A DNA stretch of 64,000 bases from Leptolyngbya sp. SIO1E4 (GCA_010672825.2 JAAHFU020000001.1:620001-684000), one strand, 5' to 3'; positions 27,175-37,042 are shown, counted from the stretch's first letter. The notes: generated by a model not told the origin, from the letters alone. Made by a program: numbers and translations.

Positions 27175-30030
27175 TTAGGCAACGGCAGCAAAGATGAAGT
27201 TGGATGCTGTCAAATCACTCGCATTGACCCCCAGCAACAGCACAGAATTGTTGTCGCCAAAATCAATGAGAGTATTAGCCTCCACTTGAGTCGCTGCCCC
27301 TAAAGCAGTTTCTACATTCTCGAAAAGCGCGCTGACATCCAGAACATCGTCTGTAAAGACAAAGTCAGTCACCACATCGTTACCGGAATTGGCTTCAAAG
27401 CGGAATGTGTCAACGCCCGCCCCTCCAGTCAACAGATCATTGCCAGTCCCGCCTAAGAGCGTATCTGCACCCCCTTCGCCGTTAAGGGTGTCATTGCCCC
27501 CCTGACCGTTGAGAACATTTGCATCCGAATTACCCGAGAGAATGTCATCTCCTGTATTCGAACCGTTGATGTTCTCAAAACTAATCAGGGTATCGCCCAA
27601 GGAGGACGTCGCATTCCCGTCCTCATCCAAATCTACGGTGACGCCACCGCCTGCTGTGAATAAAGCAGTATCGATACCGTCTCCGCCATCTAGGGTATCG
27701 GCCCCAGCAAAGGAGTGAATGGCATCATTGCCCGCACCGCCTGCCAGGACATTGATCTCGTTATTGCCCAGAATTAAATCATCGAAAGCGGTGCCGATAA
27801 CATTCTCAAAATTGTCCACCTCAAGGACAACATTGCCACCAGGTGCATCCAGAATCGCTCCGTCTTGAGTAGCTGGGCCAGGGATTGGGGTATTGAGGTC
27901 AAGGTCAATGACAATGCCTGAGGATTGACCCGATAGGTCGATCGTGTCGAGCCCCTCACCGCCATCAATCCGAGACACCGTGCCTGCAGCCCCTTGAATG
28001 AAGGTGTCATCTCCTTGCCCCAGCAAGACGTCTCCATTCAGCTCACCCTCATTGACAACAACCACAGACCCGAGGGCGCCTGCCGCATCAATGGCAATAC
28101 CGTTGCCCCCGGTAACTTCGCCCTGGTTGACGATCGCGCCTTCAAAGGTGACCCCTGCTTCAATCAGAATGCCCGCCTCGGTCTCAGACAAAATTTGCCC
28201 CCGGCTCTCATTCACAATTTGGCCCGTAAAGGTAGCCTGGTCTAAGCCAGAGCCCAGAAACAGGCGCACACCGGCTGGAACGTTGCCATCGCCTCGCCCC
28301 TGAATAGTTCCATCATTGAAGAGATCGACCGACGTTTCTAAATCGTCGCTGCCGTCAGCGAGTCCGTTCGCTGCGCCTACCTGAACGGAAACACCGCTGC
28401 CGTTATTGCCTTCTCCCGCATCGATCACACCGCGGCGTTGGTTGTTGATGGCGATATTATCCCCCGTACCATCGACGTAGACGGTTCCATCACGCTGATC
28501 ACCCGTGCCCAAGATATCCCTTTGGTTAACTAAGGTGACGTTGTCGCCATCCAGGTTCACCGCACGACTCCCTGCGGAAATTAAGCCCCGGTTGGTAATG
28601 TCTAAATCGTGGTCAGCATTGCCGATATAGAGTCCATTACGAGGGCCAGAGATGACCCCTCGGCGCTCATTTCCAATTTGCCCTTGGAAGGCCACTCCAT
28701 CTTCGACCACCAAGCCACCTAAAAAGCCCACATTGACCTCAGTCGTGAGGGTGCCGCTGTTGACCACCGACCCGGTCACCGTGGCTTCGGGGGTGCCAGA
28801 CCCATTAAAGAAGCGGAGACCGCTGGAGCCGTTCGCTACGACACGGGCTCCGTCTGCAAAGACGTCAGGGCCATCTCCTCGCCCCTGAATCAGGCCGCTG
28901 TTCACGATATCGATGTTTTCGCTGGTAGGGTCACCGGCAGCCCCCACCTGCACTGAAATTCCGTCTCCCAAATTCCCTTCACCGGCATCAATCACCCCGT
29001 CGCGAAGGTTATTAATGGCAATGTTGTCTCCGGTACCATCCACGTAAAGCGTACCGTCGCGCTGGTTTCCGGTGCCCAGAATATGCCCTCGGTTAACCAA
29101 AGAGACATTGTCACCATCCAGGTTTACCGCACGGCTCCCTGAGGAAATTAAGCCCCGGTTGAAAATGTCTAAATCATGGTCGGCATTACCGATGTAGAGC
29201 CCATTACGAGGTCCAGAGATCACCCCCTGGCCCCGGTTTTCAATGCGCCCTTCAAAGGCCACCCCATCTTCGACCACTAAACCGCCTAAAAAGCCCACAT
29301 TGACCTCAGTCGTAATGGTGCCGCTATTCACCACCGACCCGGTCACCGTGGCTTCGGGGGTGCCAGACCCATTAAAAAAGCGGAGACCGCTAGAGCCGTT
29401 CGCAGCGACACGGGCCCCATCCGCAAAGACGTCGGGGCCATCTCCCCGCCCCTGAATCAGGCCGCTGTTCACGATATCAATGCCTTCATTGGCGAGGTCA
29501 CCAGCCGCCCCCACCTGCACCGAAATCCCATCGCCGAGGTTGCCTTCCCCGGCATCAATGATGCCGCGATCGCTGTTGTCAATGCTCAAGTCATCCACCG
29601 TGCCATCGACATAGAGGGTGCCGTTACGCTGATTCCCGGTGCCCAGCAGGCTGCCGAAGTTCTGGAAGACACTGCCATCCCCATCACTCAGATCAACCAC
29701 ACGACTGTCGGACTCAATTTGACCGAGATTACGAAGGCGGAAATCATCCCCGGTTGAAGTAATCCCGTTGAAGGCTCCAGCAATATTTCCTCGGTTGGTG
29801 ACTCGGGCATCGTTGCCGGTGACCTCAACCGCACTGTTGCCCGCATCAGGGGCTGCAAGGGAACCTTGACGAGTAACTGTTAGCCGAGCCTCATCCCCCG
29901 CAACTTGTACGGCAGGATCCCCAATGGGAGCAATCAGATCTTCTCGAATGGTGGCGCGATCGCCCTCCCCTAGAACCAGGGTTTCCGTCAGTTGCATGGG
30001 GGTATTTTGGCTAGAAGCACTGGAACTCAT
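27175..30030 (-). CDS. Large repetitive RTX-type exoprotein
   Basis: 951 residues from ATG 30030 (MSSSASSQN), which has AGGAG ten bases upstream; an upstream in-frame start at 30084 is less likely. The N-terminal two thirds are a beta-helix-like region of N-x-G/G-x-I/V-N repeats, with a long internal repeat of about 189 residues present roughly 2.5 times (roughly 29700-28260) and almost identical at DNA level. The C-terminal third (about 27400-27800) carries haemolysin-type calcium-binding nonapeptides (GGxGxDxLx type: DTLDGGDGID, GGTGNDLLTGGAG) and ends in a DVVTDFVFTDDVLDVS-like segment typical of type I secretion substrates. No N-terminal signal. Probably secreted and surface associated. 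No ABC exporter or HlyD gene is nearby. Confidence 0.85.
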   Translation of the reverse strand: MSSSASSQNTPMQLTETLVLGEGDRATIREDLIAPIGDPAVQVAGDEARLTVTRQGSLAAPDAGNSAVEVTGNDARVTNRGNIAGAFNGITSTGDDFRLRNLGQIESDSRVVDLSDGDGSVFQNFGSLLGTGNQRNGTLYVDGTVDDLSIDNSDRGIIDAGEGNLGDGISVQVGAAGDLANEGIDIVNSGLIQGRGDGPDVFADGARVAANGSSGLRFFNGSGTPEATVTGSVVNSGTITTEVNVGFLGGLVVEDGVAFEGRIENRGQGVISGPRNGLYIGNADHDLDIFNRGLISSGSRAVNLDGDNVSLVNRGHILGTGNQRDGTLYVDGTGDNIAINNLRDGVIDAGEGNLGDGISVQVGAAGDPTSENIDIVNSGLIQGRGDGPDVFADGARVVANGSSGLRFFNGSGTPEATVTGSVVNSGTLTTEVNVGFLGGLVVEDGVAFQGQIGNERRGVISGPRNGLYIGNADHDLDITNRGLISAGSRAVNLDGDNVTLVNQRDILGTGDQRDGTVYVDGTGDNIAINNQRRGVIDAGEGNNGSGVSVQVGAANGLADGSDDLETSVDLFNDGTIQGRGDGNVPAGVRLFLGSGLDQATFTGQIVNESRGQILSETEAGILIEAGVTFEGAIVNQGEVTGGNGIAIDAAGALGSVVVVNEGELNGDVLLGQGDDTFIQGAAGTVSRIDGGEGLDTIDLSGQSSGIVIDLDLNTPIPGPATQDGAILDAPGGNVVLEVDNFENVIGTAFDDLILGNNEINVLAGGAGNDAIHSFAGADTLDGGDGIDTALFTAGGGVTVDLDEDGNATSSLGDTLISFENINGSNTGDDILSGNSDANVLNGQGGNDTLNGEGGADTLLGGTGNDLLTGGAGVDTFRFEANSGNDVVTDFVFTDDVLDVSALFENVETALGAATQVEANTLIDFGDNNSVLLLGVNASDLTASNFIFAAVA

Positions 30031-30636
30031 TGTTTTTGATCTCCTGAATGATGAGAAAGGATGAGATGTGCTTTTTGAGGGCAAGGTCCGGGTGAATGGG
30101 CTGCAGCTTACACATCCGGTCTGGTCTGATCCAGAAGCGTGCTAAAGCCCCCCCTCACGCCCCCTTGGCAAGGGGGAGAACTGGAATTAAGGGAGGTCAG
30201 GCAACACTGAGAGGCCAAACCGAGATGTGTATCAGCGGCAGCGGGTGAATGAGAGCGGCGGCAACCAGCGCTGCCAGGACTAAATCCTGTCTGAGACGCT
30301 AAAGCGGCCTTCCGACTAGAACCGTCATAAAGCACATGTCGTAACAGCTGCATCTTAGGCAGGGCAAGCTTTTGAAAGCCTGAGGCAGAAGTCCTACGAG
30401 GCGGTTAGGACTTTAGACCTAGGAGTCTGAGAATTTCTAAATGCTTGGACAATCCCGAGCAGTTCGGTCTGCTTATCATTTTGCTCACAGTGCGCTCTCA
30501 GCGAGTTCTTATCTCCTGAAAACAGCAGCCTGTTATAACACTTTACACGGAGACTTTAAAGGCCTTTCACAGTGCTCTCTAAGACGCTTCTCATGTAGTC
30601 AAAGCGAGGCGAGCTTATGGTGGTAGTCGACAGGAA
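30031..30636. other. Divergent spacer, RTX gene / response regulator
   Basis: About 600 bp with promoters for both genes. The stretch around 30145-30180 contains the palindrome CCCCCTT-GGC-AAGGGGG, resembling the middle of family B miniature elements and common cyanobacterial interspersed palindromes. No gene is supported. Confidence 0.4.
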
Positions 30637-31383
30637 ATGGGCAAACCTGATCCTGTCTTTAGCGAGAAATATGATGAAGTCGGGGGTAAACCAAGGATGA
30701 CGTCTGCAAACCCTATTCAAGTCTTGCTGGTAGATGATGAAGAACTGGTTCGCTATGGACTGAAAGCCATTATCAACGCTGAAGCCTCCATCCAGGTTGC
30801 GGGTGAAGCAAGTCATGGGGAAGAAGCGATTTCCCAGGCTCAACACCTGCAACCCGATGTCGTTTTAATGGATATCAATATGCCTTTGATGGATGGCGTA
30901 GTTGCTACTGGAAAAATCCATCATTTGCTGCCCCATACTAAAATTCTGATTTTAACGACCCGTGATGATGACAAATGTCTCGTAGAAGCAATGCAGCAAG
31001 GGGCTGCCGGGTTCTTATTGAAAAATACGCCTCCCCAAGACTTAATTCAGATCATTCAATCTACCCACAAGGGCTACATGCAGTTTGGCCCCAATATCGG
31101 TCAAAAGTTATGTCAACAACTGAAGCCAGACGTTCCTCCCAAAAAGCTCGACATCCCGAAGGAAGTAACCCCTCGGGAACAAGAAGTCATCCAGCTTATT
31201 GCCGAAGGGGCTAGCAATCGAGAAATTGCTCAGATACTTCACATTAAAGAAAAAACGGTTAAAAATCACGTCAGCAATATTCTGAGTCGGGTAGGGCTGC
31301 GCGATCGCACCCAGCTAGCAATTTGGGCAAATACGGCGGCCACGAAGACGCCTGATACAGTCGCCATACCGCTTTTAGCTTAA
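30637..31383 (+). CDS. NarL/LuxR-type response regulator
   Basis: 248 residues, or 228 if translation starts at ATG 30697 (MTSANPIQVL), which sits at the receiver boundary. The receiver domain has the acidic pair in LLVDDEE, the phosphoacceptor Asp in VVLMDINMPLMDG, and ILILTTRDDD and GAAGFLLKN downstream. A GerE/LuxR helix-turn-helix follows (VTPREQEVIQLIAEGASNREIAQ in part, then KTVKNHVSNILSRVGLRDRTQ). DNA-binding transcription factor. A sensor kinase gene lies 333 bp downstream on the same strand, a likely partner although a miniature-element relative sits between them. Targets unknown. Confidence 0.9.
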   Translation: MGKPDPVFSEKYDEVGGKPRMTSANPIQVLLVDDEELVRYGLKAIINAEASIQVAGEASHGEEAISQAQHLQPDVVLMDINMPLMDGVVATGKIHHLLPHTKILILTTRDDDKCLVEAMQQGAAGFLLKNTPPQDLIQIIQSTHKGYMQFGPNIGQKLCQQLKPDVPPKKLDIPKEVTPREQEVIQLIAEGASNREIAQILHIKEKTVKNHVSNILSRVGLRDRTQLAIWANTAATKTPDTVAIPLLA

Positions 31384-31531
31384 AATCCATCACTTTTTAG
31401 TTTAAAGCTGTCGCTACCGACTATCCTTAAAAATCTTGAATTGCCTGGGCTAGCGTTGATAATCATTCCCTTAAATCCATCATTTAAACGGTCAATTAAA
31501 GGGTCAATCAGGGTGCAGTCAAACCTATTTA

Positions 31532-31637
31532 CAGCGGTTTGCATTCGGATAAAGTATCCCCCTAGATCCTAAACCCTAGACCCCCAACCCTAGACCCTGC
31601 CTTGATCGAGATATCCTGAACTCATTTAAACAGCGCT
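31532..31637 (-). repeat. Family A-related element between regulator and kinase
   Basis: Reads as an inverted family A element: ACAGCGGTTTGCATTCGG at the left, then CCTAGA/CCCCAA heptamers, then GATATCCTGAACTCA at the right. Longer and more decayed than the 92-bp copies, with no intact TA duplication visible. Confidence 0.6.
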
Positions 31638-31716
31638 ACAAGTGTGAGCTTGAGGTAATTTAAGGACTCGAATCTTAAGCATTATTCTATTTCACCGACC
31701 CCCAGTCTTAAGAACC

Positions 31717-33441
31717 ATGATTCCTCGAAATCTCGGTACCAAGTTCAGCCTATTGTTAGTGCTGGTTTACTTTTTAGGTAGCAGCCTAACTATCTTTGTT
31801 TTTTCCAAACATCTCAACGACCAGGCTGAGCAAGCGGTCAGAGAACGAGCTGAAATCTTATTAGCAACCATGCAGGCTGCCCGCGACTATACTCGCTATC
31901 ACCTGCAGCCACTCTTCACAGAAAGTTCAAAATGGTCGGATGACTTCGTTCAAGAAGCGATCCCTAATTTCACCGCCCGTACGATGTTTTCAGACTTTCG
32001 GCAGCTCGATGCTGAATTTCATGATTTTTCCTATAAAGAAGCCACAGACAATCCCACCAATCCATTAGATCGCGCTGATGCATTCGAAACAAAGCTCTTT
32101 AACCAGTTAAAGCAACAGCCTCAAACGACTGAAACTCGAATGCTTTCTGGATATCGAATCAGGCAGGGGGAAAAGTCCTTTTATTTAGCCCGGCCTCTCG
32201 TGATGAGAGATGTCAGCTGTTTAGAATGTCATGGCAATCCACGCAATGCGCCTCAGCCTTTATTAAAGATGTATGGCAATGAAAATGGGTTTGGCTGGAG
32301 GCTCAATGACATCGTGGCGGCGCAAATGGTTTATGTTCCTGCAGATAAGGTGTTTGGTCGGGGGCGTCAAAATCTCCTCACGATTACAAAAACACTCCTC
32401 AGCATTTTTGGAGCCGTCTTTATCGTCATTAATCTACTGTTGTGGCGAACGGTGATTAGGCCCTTGAATATTCTTACCTGCACCGCAAAGCGGATTAGTA
32501 GTTGCTCAGTGAATCAACAACAGAACAGCAAACTACAGACTTTAGCGTTAGAAACGTTAACCATTCGGCGAGATGAACCCGGACAGCTCGCGAGAGCCTT
32601 TCAATATATGGTGCATGTGCTCGGCCAGCGAGAGCAAGACCTGCAACAAGCGGTGCATGAACAAACCCGATCGCTCGCCCAGGAAATGCGCAATCGCCAG
32701 GCGGCACAAGATGCGCTACAAACTTATTCCCATGCAGTTAACCATGACCTCCGTAACTTAGTCATGGGGATTTCAAGTTTGATTCAAGGGATATTATTTC
32801 GTACGGCCAGAGCCCACGAGACAGCCGCGATATCGGATGAGAGAACACCACAAACTGCGATTGAAATTGACTCGGCAGAGCTGATGATGATTCAGAAGGG
32901 GTGCGATCGCCAGCTTACGCTGATGAATTCCCTGATGGAAGTTCAGTCTGCAGATGTTTGGCGGATGGTGCTACAACCTGAAGCACTGAGTCTGAGACAG
33001 CTGACGGAAGACTTACACCTCGCCTATGAACCCAAACTGTTGGCCGCCGCCGCCACGTTAGAAAATCACATCCCCAGGGATCTGCCGCTCATGCAAGCGG
33101 ATGCCAATCAGCTGCAGCGGGTGTTTGAGAACATCATTGACAATGCCCTGAAATATAACCCAGAAGGCGTCACAATTGCCTTAAATGCAGCCCTCTGCCA
33201 GGGCGATCGCCCCCTCATTCGCTGCACCATTGCTGACGATGGCATCGGGGTCGCCGCTGAAACAGGTCAAGCCCTATTTAATCTGTATGCCCGCGGCCAG
33301 GGTGAGCATCAAGCCCCAGGCCATGGTTTGGGTCTCTACATTTGCCGAAAAATTGTGGAAGCCCATGGTGGAGACATCGGCGTCGAAACGTCTCCCAAAC
33401 GGGGCGCAATGTTTTGGTTCACGCTACCGCTATCCCTTTAG
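31717..33441 (+). CDS. Sensor histidine kinase with haem-c (DUF3365/Tll0287-like) input
   Basis: 574 residues. A membrane segment at about 10-30 is followed by a DUF3365 periplasmic domain (about 35-215) with one CxxCH haem-c motif (CLECHG near residue 168). A second membrane segment lies near 228-247, then a HAMP-like linker with coiled coil, a divergent dimerisation helix with YSHAVNHDLRNLVMG (phosphoacceptor His near 345), and an ATPase domain with NIIDNALKYNP, DDGIGV and GHGLGLYI. The family member Tll0287 binds haem c and has been proposed as a redox sensor. The regulator upstream is its likely partner. Signal proposed: redox, gas or haem ligand; not shown by sequence. Confidence 0.85.
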   Translation: MIPRNLGTKFSLLLVLVYFLGSSLTIFVFSKHLNDQAEQAVRERAEILLATMQAARDYTRYHLQPLFTESSKWSDDFVQEAIPNFTARTMFSDFRQLDAEFHDFSYKEATDNPTNPLDRADAFETKLFNQLKQQPQTTETRMLSGYRIRQGEKSFYLARPLVMRDVSCLECHGNPRNAPQPLLKMYGNENGFGWRLNDIVAAQMVYVPADKVFGRGRQNLLTITKTLLSIFGAVFIVINLLLWRTVIRPLNILTCTAKRISSCSVNQQQNSKLQTLALETLTIRRDEPGQLARAFQYMVHVLGQREQDLQQAVHEQTRSLAQEMRNRQAAQDALQTYSHAVNHDLRNLVMGISSLIQGILFRTARAHETAAISDERTPQTAIEIDSAELMMIQKGCDRQLTLMNSLMEVQSADVWRMVLQPEALSLRQLTEDLHLAYEPKLLAAAATLENHIPRDLPLMQADANQLQRVFENIIDNALKYNPEGVTIALNAALCQGDRPLIRCTIADDGIGVAAETGQALFNLYARGQGEHQAPGHGLGLYICRKIVEAHGGDIGVETSPKRGAMFWFTLPLSL

Positions 33442-33508
33442 CGGCCACACCGCTGGTTCCCGATAAAAGGCAGCGGCACCCTGAATGAGACAGCACCGGG
33501 GAATTGAT

Positions 33509-33551
33509 GTAACGGTGAGTACAACCTTCCCCCAGGATTGACAGTTAGATT
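33509..33551 (+). promoter_or_regulatory. NtcA-activated promoter of the PhyH dioxygenase gene
   Basis: GTA-ACGGTGAG-TAC at 33509-33522 is a perfect GTA-N8-TAC box. After exactly 23 bases comes TAGATT (33546-33551), matching the -10 form TAN3T. The N20-24 spacing is that of classical NtcA-activated promoters, and it places transcription start about 40 bp before the ATG at 33596. Confidence 0.7.
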
Positions 33552-33595
33552 AATAGCCTCTGTATACGCTCCTTCAGTTACCCCCCGACTGACCT

Positions 33596-34492
33596 ATGGA
33601 ATACCAGCCGTTTCAGCTCACCGATCGCCACCTTCAGCAGTTCCAAGCTGATGGCTTTTTAATTCTGGAAAACTTCATCGAGATGGAGTTGGTGCAGAAG
33701 CTGCGCGATCGCATCGAACCGCTGTTCCATGGAGAGTTTGAAACAGGGATATATCCCGATGAATGGTATTGGCGGCCAGGGTTGAGCCTGCCCGATGTCA
33801 CCCGCGAAATTTGCAATGCCTGGAAGTGCGATCGCATCATTGCCAGTGTGGCTTTATCTGCAGAGGTGGGGCGTCTCAGCGCCCAGCTCGCGGGCTGGCC
33901 CGGAGCCCGCATCGGTCAAGATAGCCTCTGGCATAAGCCGCCTGGGGGTGGCAAAGAAATTGCCCTGCACCAAGATGGTGCCTACATCAACTATCTCGCC
34001 CCGGCGGAAATGATTACCTGCTGGATTGCCCTGGATGACGTGAACCTCGATATCGGGACTCTGCAGTATGTACGAGGGTCCCATCGCTGGCCGCTGATTG
34101 ACTCTCTCGTTGGGGAGTTTCACGCGCCGCAAAAAGATTACCGCTGGGCCATGCTAGAAACGGCCAAAGCGGCGGGCGTCACCGAGCCGGACATTGTTCC
34201 GGTGACGATTCCTGCCGGGGGCTGTGCTTTTCACCACGGATTGACCTGGCATGGGTCTGGCAAAAACCTGAGCCAAAAAAATCCTCGTCGCAGCCTCGGG
34301 GTTCATACCATTAGCGCTGAAACCTGCTTCAGCGATCATCCAGCGGGGTACATTTATGGGCGCTATAAGCACGTTCATGACAATGTGATGGACGAAACTT
34401 TCTTCCCGATCTTGTGGACTGAGGACGGGTATCGATCGCCCCATTTAGCCAGCTACTGTGAGGATGCGATCGCTTCGCTCGTTTTGGTTTGA
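33596..34492 (+). CDS. Phytanoyl-CoA dioxygenase (PhyH) family Fe(II)/2-oxoglutarate oxygenase
   Basis: 298 residues, a single double-stranded beta-helix domain. The metal-binding HxD is visible in LHQDGAYINYL, the distal His in CAFHHGLTWHGSG, and a 2-oxoglutarate-binding Arg in NPRRSLGVHTI. Family members hydroxylate diverse small molecules, for example phytanoyl-CoA, ectoine or halogenated amines. The substrate is not readable. The NtcA-type promoter in front implies expression under nitrogen limitation, so an amine or other nitrogen compound is a reasonable guess. The start MEYQPFQLTDRHLQQFQ is normal. It is followed after about 90 bp by the CRISPR array. Confidence 0.86.
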   Translation: MEYQPFQLTDRHLQQFQADGFLILENFIEMELVQKLRDRIEPLFHGEFETGIYPDEWYWRPGLSLPDVTREICNAWKCDRIIASVALSAEVGRLSAQLAGWPGARIGQDSLWHKPPGGGKEIALHQDGAYINYLAPAEMITCWIALDDVNLDIGTLQYVRGSHRWPLIDSLVGEFHAPQKDYRWAMLETAKAAGVTEPDIVPVTIPAGGCAFHHGLTWHGSGKNLSQKNPRRSLGVHTISAETCFSDHPAGYIYGRYKHVHDNVMDETFFPILWTEDGYRSPHLASYCEDAIASLVLV

Positions 34493-34585
34493 GAACCGCG
34501 ATAATTTGGTCTAGGTGATCACTGACTAACTGCTCGATCATAAGTTCTGCGATCGACAATTTACTGCGCAAGATAAATCCCCTTC

Positions 34586-37042
34586 GTTTCAATCCTCTGA
34601 CAGGGAATTATAGCCTTGTTCAGTTGAGTCCAGTACATCTGGGTCAAGACAGGGTCTAGGGTTTGGGGACTAGGGTGTGCTTGATTAGCTTGCATACCGC
34701 TATAGGTGATTGCGACATTTCCGAGGGCGCACCACACTCAATCGGCTTACCAGTTTCAATCCCCTTGCGGGGAATTAGGTGATTGCGACGAAGCAATGAA
34801 TCTGCATTACTGGACAGTTGACGAGTTTCAATCCCCTTGCGGGGAATTAGGTGATTGCGACCTCTCAAGGTACTCGTCAGATCCGAATTCCTTGAGAGTT
34901 TCAATCCCCTTGCGGGGAATTAGGTGATTGCGACGGGCAAGGAATGCACTTAGCTCTTCTCAATTTGGTAGTTTCAATCCCCTTGCGGGGAATTAGGTGA
35001 TTGCGACTTGCTTCCCCAGGCTGCGCTCTAAAATTCCTTCCTGTTTCAATCCCCTTGCGGGGAATTAGGTGATTGCGACGGACTAGAGGCAGGGTTAGGA
35101 ACTGGCTGATTAGGTTTCAATCCCCTTGCGGGGAATTAGGTGATTGCGACGCAGTGACAGAAGAAAAGCTGCAGCGGGATATAGTTTCAATCCCCTTGCG
35201 GGGAATTAGGTGATTGCGACCAAAAACTTCAGGATTCCCATTAACATTTAATCGGTTTCAATCCCCTTGCGGGGAATTAGGTGATTGCGACACCTCGGGG
35301 TGTAGATCCCCAGCTGCCTCTGAAATTGTTTCAGTCCCCTTGCGGGGAATTAGGTGATTGCGACAAGGTGTCCGTACAGTCCATATGCATTATCTAATAA
35401 AGTTTCAATCCCCTTGCGGGGAATTAGGTGATTGCGACGCAGCAAGTTACAGGTGAAGAGGGTCTGCCTTTCAGCTCTGGTTTCAATCCCCTTGCGGGGA
35501 ATTAGGTGATTGCGACATATCAGTCTTGGTTTGGCTGGGTGCGGTGCCCGTGTTTCAATCCCCTTGCGGGGAATTAGGTGATTGCGACCAGGGTCTTTAC
35601 TTCCGCCTCCGTGAAAACCAGGCGTTTCAATCCCCTTGCGGGGAATTAGGTGATTGCGACCCCCTTTGAGGATGAAGAGGGGACGGGTGTTCACTACGTT
35701 TCAATCCCCTTGCGGGGAATTAGGTGATTGCGACCACTAAAGATTTACCTGAGTGGGTGCACTGGAAAATGTTTCAATCCCCTTGCGGGGAATTAGGTGA
35801 TTGCGACAGACAGGGGTACCTAGACTGGGTAAAAGTTAATTGGTTTCAATCCCCTTGCGGGGAATTAGGTGATTGCGACAAAGGGGGCATGCACCCCCTG
35901 CTCGTTAGGAGGCTGTTTCAATCCCCTTGCGGGGAATTAGGTGATTGCGACGGGAGCAATACAGCCATTTAGATGGCCAGTCGGACGTTTCAATCCCCTT
36001 GCGGGGAATTAGGTGATTGCGACATTTACAACCCCCTGTGCCTCGTGAAGAGCCTAGGTTTCAATCCCCTTGCGGGGAATTAGGTGATTGCGACCATAGC
36101 GTCACTCAGACGCCACACAATCACGTCGTCAACGTTTCAATCCCCTTGCGGGGAATTAGGTGATTGCGACTCAAATCATGTCCGATGAATTGCAATTCGT
36201 TGTTTCAATCCCCTTGCGGGAAATTAGGTGATTGCGACGACTTCTCTAAGGTTGCGCAGAATCAGCTTGTAGAAGTTTCAATCCCCTTGCGGGGAATTAG
36301 GTGATTGCGACGGGCGATCAACAAGCTATTCACCCATGGGGGCATTGTTTCAATCCCCTTGCGGGGAATTAGGTGATTGCGACGTGGGTGTCTGATCAAG
36401 GTGATTTCTTCACCTATGTTTCAATCCCCTTGCGGGGAATTAGGTGATTGCGACGAAATAAAATTTCTCGCCCTCGTCGATGTTTTCCCGTTTCAATCCC
36501 CTTGCGGGGAATTAGGTGATTGCGACGACAGGTTGCGGATGCGGGCTTGAAGTTCGTGAGTGGTTTCAATCCCCTTGCGGGGAATTAGGTGATTGCGACA
36601 AAAAGTGCATCACGACGTATCCAACGCTACAACTCTTACGTGTTTCAATCCCCTTGCGGGGAATTAGGTGATTGCGACACAGGGATGGGGACACGGTTAA
36701 GCTCATTCGCCGAGTTTCAATCCCCTTGCGGGGAATTAGGTGATTGCGACGAGTCTAAGAAAGTGGCTTCAAGAAACCATGATTGGTTTCAATCCCCTTG
36801 CGGGGAATTAGGTGATTGCGACACAACCACAAGCTCAGCACCTTTGCGGTGCGCACCTATGTTTCAATCCCCTTGCGGGGAATTAGGTGATTGCGACGGT
36901 GTTGGCTGCTGCAGGGTATACGGCAGTCGATCCGTTTCAATCCCCTTGCGGGGAATTAGGTGATTGCGACATCATGCCGGGAACATTTCCCATCATATGG
37001 CCCCAGTTTCAATCCCCTTGCGGGGAATTAGGTGATTGCGAC
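34586..37042 (-). CRISPR. CRISPR array, 33 repeats (one split by a MITE), no cas genes in window
   Basis: Thirty-two full 37-bp repeats start at 34753, 34825, 34898, 34971, 35043 and so on to 37006; a thirty-third, degenerate repeat (34586-34610 plus 34705-34716) is split by an inserted element. Spacers run about 34-42 bp, all different by eye. On the plus strand the repeat begins GTTTCAATCC, has CCCCTTGCGGGG as a hairpin and ends GATTGCGAC. On the minus strand it ends ATTGAAAC, the usual 8-nt 5' handle of type I-D/III crRNAs, so transcription runs right to left, with the leader right of 37042. The degenerate repeats (34586; variants at 35328 and 36202) and clean right end agree. cas genes must be elsewhere. 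Confidence 0.96.
34611..34702 (+). mobile_element. Miniature element, family A, full-length copy 3, inside a CRISPR repeat
   Basis: 92 bp, TAGCCTTG...ACCGCTA, flanked by TA at 34609-34610 and 34703-34704. Removing the element and one TA leaves exactly 37 bp matching the CRISPR repeat, so insertion duplicated a TA within the repeat. Non-autonomous; no transposase in the window. Confidence 0.92.

Noticed and set aside
28652-29455. Plus-strand frames opposite the RTX gene
   Set aside because: Shadow frames of repetitive DNA; the minus-strand protein has a clear domain order.
34706-36963. Open frames through the CRISPR array encoding repeated FQSPCGELGDCD peptides
   Set aside because: They are translations of the repeat unit and have no independent start or coding signal.
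34753-37042. Array as part of a complete CRISPR-Cas locus
   Set aside because: Neither side carries any cas-like gene in this window; flanking genes are metabolic.
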